From Microbacteriaceae bacterium PS02067 (GTDB lineage: Bacteria; Actinomycetota; Actinomycetes; Actinomycetales; Microbacteriaceae): a stretch of DNA of 37,838 nucleotides. Positions 36,923 through 37,838 of this stretch are shown here, in pieces; positions within the stretch are counted from its first letter, which is position 1, and each line of letters begins with the position of its first letter. The DNA lies in assembly GCA_029960085.1 (NCBI GenBank), contig JASCPG010000028.1, positions 1 to 37,838 of the forward strand, read 5' to 3'. The translations under genes and the position numbers were made by a program. The notes under the pieces were generated by a model. It ran no database searches. It saw only the letters and a list, made by a program, of their open reading frames with translations, and had not been told where the DNA came from.

Positions 36923-37838
36923 CCGGCGGCCTGCACGTCGCCGAGGGCGTGGACCTTCCCCTCGAGCTCATCACCAGCTCCAACGGCATCCTGGCCAAGA
37001 AGGGCGCCGGGAAGACCAGCGCGGCCGTCGTGCTGCTCGAGGAAATGCACCAGGTGGGCGTGCCCGTCATCGTCGTCGACCCCAAGGGCGACTGGTACGG
37101 CATCCGCACATCGGCCAGCGGCGACAGGCCAGGCCTGCCCATCCCCGTCCTGGGCGGTCGACACGGCGACGTCCCCCTCGACGCAACCGCTGGCGAGCTC
37201 GTCGCAGATCTCCTCGTCGACCAGAAGCTCTCCGCGATCCTCGACGTCAGCGAGTTCACCAAAGCCGAGCTGCGCCGCTTCCTCAAAGCGTTCGGCGACC
37301 GCTTCTACCGCCGCGCCGATCGCACGCCGACCCACCTGTTCCTCGAAGAGTGCCACGAGTACCTGCCGCAGCAGGTCCGCGGGGAGAACGCTGCGCTCGT
37401 CGAGACCTGGCAGCGGATCGTCAAACAGGGCCGATTCAAGGGCCTCGGCGTCACGATGGCCTCACAGCGCAGCGCAGCCGTCAACAAGGACGTCCTCACC
37501 CAGATCGACAACCTGTTCGTCCTCCGCACCACCGCCCCACAGGACCGCGACGCCATCAAGGCGTGGATCGACGTACACGCCGACTCCAAGAGCATCCTGG
37601 CCGACCTTCCGACGCTGCAGACCGGCGAATGCTGGCTCTGGCAGCCCGAGCGTGGCGAGCCCATCAAGTTCCGCTTCCGTCTGCGCCACACCTTCGACGC
37701 CGGCACCACGCCGCGCGTCGGGGAGATCGCGGCCGCGCCCGCACGAACCACGCTCGCCGACGTCGACCTGGCCGCGCTCGCCGCGGCGCGCGCCCCCCCC
37801 CCGCCCCGCCCCCCCGCCGGCGCCCCCGCCCGGCGGGG
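36919..37838 (+). CDS. HerA/VirD4-like ATPase (cut by the window end)
   Basis: At least 306 residues are visible, open to the right edge. Walker A is AKKGAGKTS (about residues 26-34), followed by VIVVDPKGDWYG. Walker B is THLFLEECHEY with the catalytic Glu pair. A downstream block, RFKGLGVTMASQRSAAVNKDVL then IDNLFVLRTT, is typical of HerA/FtsK-type hexameric DNA pumps. No TM is present. It could translocate DNA in replication or repair, or act as the coupling protein of the conjugation system with its two-TM neighbour. The last 40 or so bases are C/G-only and encode an Ala/Pro/Arg tail, which may not be real sequence. Confidence 0.82.
   Translation, partial: MTGGLHVAEGVDLPLELITSSNGILAKKGAGKTSAAVVLLEEMHQVGVPVIVVDPKGDWYGIRTSASGDRPGLPIPVLGGRHGDVPLDATAGELVADLLVDQKLSAILDVSEFTKAELRRFLKAFGDRFYRRADRTPTHLFLEECHEYLPQQVRGENAALVETWQRIVKQGRFKGLGVTMASQRSAAVNKDVLTQIDNLFVLRTTAPQDRDAIKAWIDVHADSKSILADLPTLQTGECWLWQPERGEPIKFRFRLRHTFDAGTTPRVGEIAAAPARTTLADVDLAALAAARAPPPPRPPAGAPARR
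37790..37838. other. C/G-only low-complexity right end
   Basis: The last 49 bases are almost only C and G. They hold several C-runs and a terminal CCCCGCC-C-GGCGGGG dyad. They lie in the reading frame of the HerA-like gene. The look is that of a degraded read tail or an assembly end. A true telomere-like hairpin cannot be excluded from sequence alone. Confidence 0.5.

Noticed and set aside
37790..37838. Right end as a true telomere
   Set aside because: It lies within a gene, the other window edge shows no matching inverted repeat, and homopolymer C-runs are typical of poor read ends. Kept only as a low-interest finding.

Overview
The window is high-GC actinobacterial DNA with dense, translationally coupled operons, frequent ATGA stop/start overlaps and strong GGAGG ribosome sites. 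A pCXC100-like partition setting (pCXC100 is from Leifsonia), a TcpC-type conjugation system and a plasmid-borne Tad locus suggest Microbacteriaceae or a close relative. This placement is an inference from gene content. I see no rRNA, tRNA, transposase, integrase or CRISPR array. The content is that of a conjugative plasmid backbone (partition, replication, transfer, toxin-antitoxin) rather than a chromosome.

Layout. (1) Positions 10096 to about 191, minus strand: a type IV secretion (conjugation) operon. In order it encodes a small ORF, a TcpC/VirB8-like protein, a small two-TM VirB2-like protein, a TcpE/PrgI-like protein, the VirB4 ATPase, a VirB6-like channel protein, a lytic transglycosylase/M23 wall hydrolase and a small membrane protein. 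A protein with two tandem ribbon-helix-helix-like modules, a small membrane protein and a GNAT acetyltransferase follow. No relaxase is visible. (2) Positions 10377-11162: a sigma-factor-like regulator, divergent from the transfer operon. (3) Positions 11209-11610: a strong hairpin, a nested inverted repeat and nine GTTGC iterons, probably the partition site and promoter region. (4) Positions 11612-25942: one long plus-strand operon in which parA and a parB-like gene run straight into a Tad (Flp-type) pilus locus. It includes a SAF/CpaB-like protein, a TadZ-like protein, TadA, TadB, TadC, a pilin, three TadE/TadG-like pseudopilins, a lipoprotein, a secreted protein, a membrane LysM-BTAD protein, a prepilin peptidase and a zinc-binding-like protein. 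(5) Positions 25970-27088: an Xre-RES toxin-antitoxin pair behind a 15-bp-arm palindrome. (6) Positions 27122-35401: the replication module. A degenerate helicase-like protein points away from a repeat-bearing intergenic region. Pointing the other way are a small RHH-like protein, a 1672-residue replication protein, a Tpg-like (telomere terminal protein-like) HTH protein and an NrdH redoxin. (7) Positions 35416-37838: a promoter, two HTH regulators, a two-TM protein and a HerA-like ATPase that runs off the right end.

The most exciting point is the 1672-residue protein. It has a CHC2-like zinc site, a Toprim domain and a DUF927-type helicase core. Its C-terminal third can be aligned by eye with the palm and fingers of protein-primed family B DNA polymerases of the phi29 type. 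The motif A Asp, a motif B tail (LGRMAS against YGKFAS) and one motif C Asp are kept. A Tpg-like protein lies 27 bp downstream. Together they suggest a plasmid with protein-primed DNA synthesis, perhaps a linear one. This has not been tested and needs profile and structure searches and an examination of the replicon ends.

Two further themes recur. Three proteins appear to have lost the P-loop of their families: the TadZ-like protein, the 438-residue helicase-like protein and possibly the central domain of the LysM-BTAD protein. Two proteins each carry two RHH-like DNA-binding modules in one chain.
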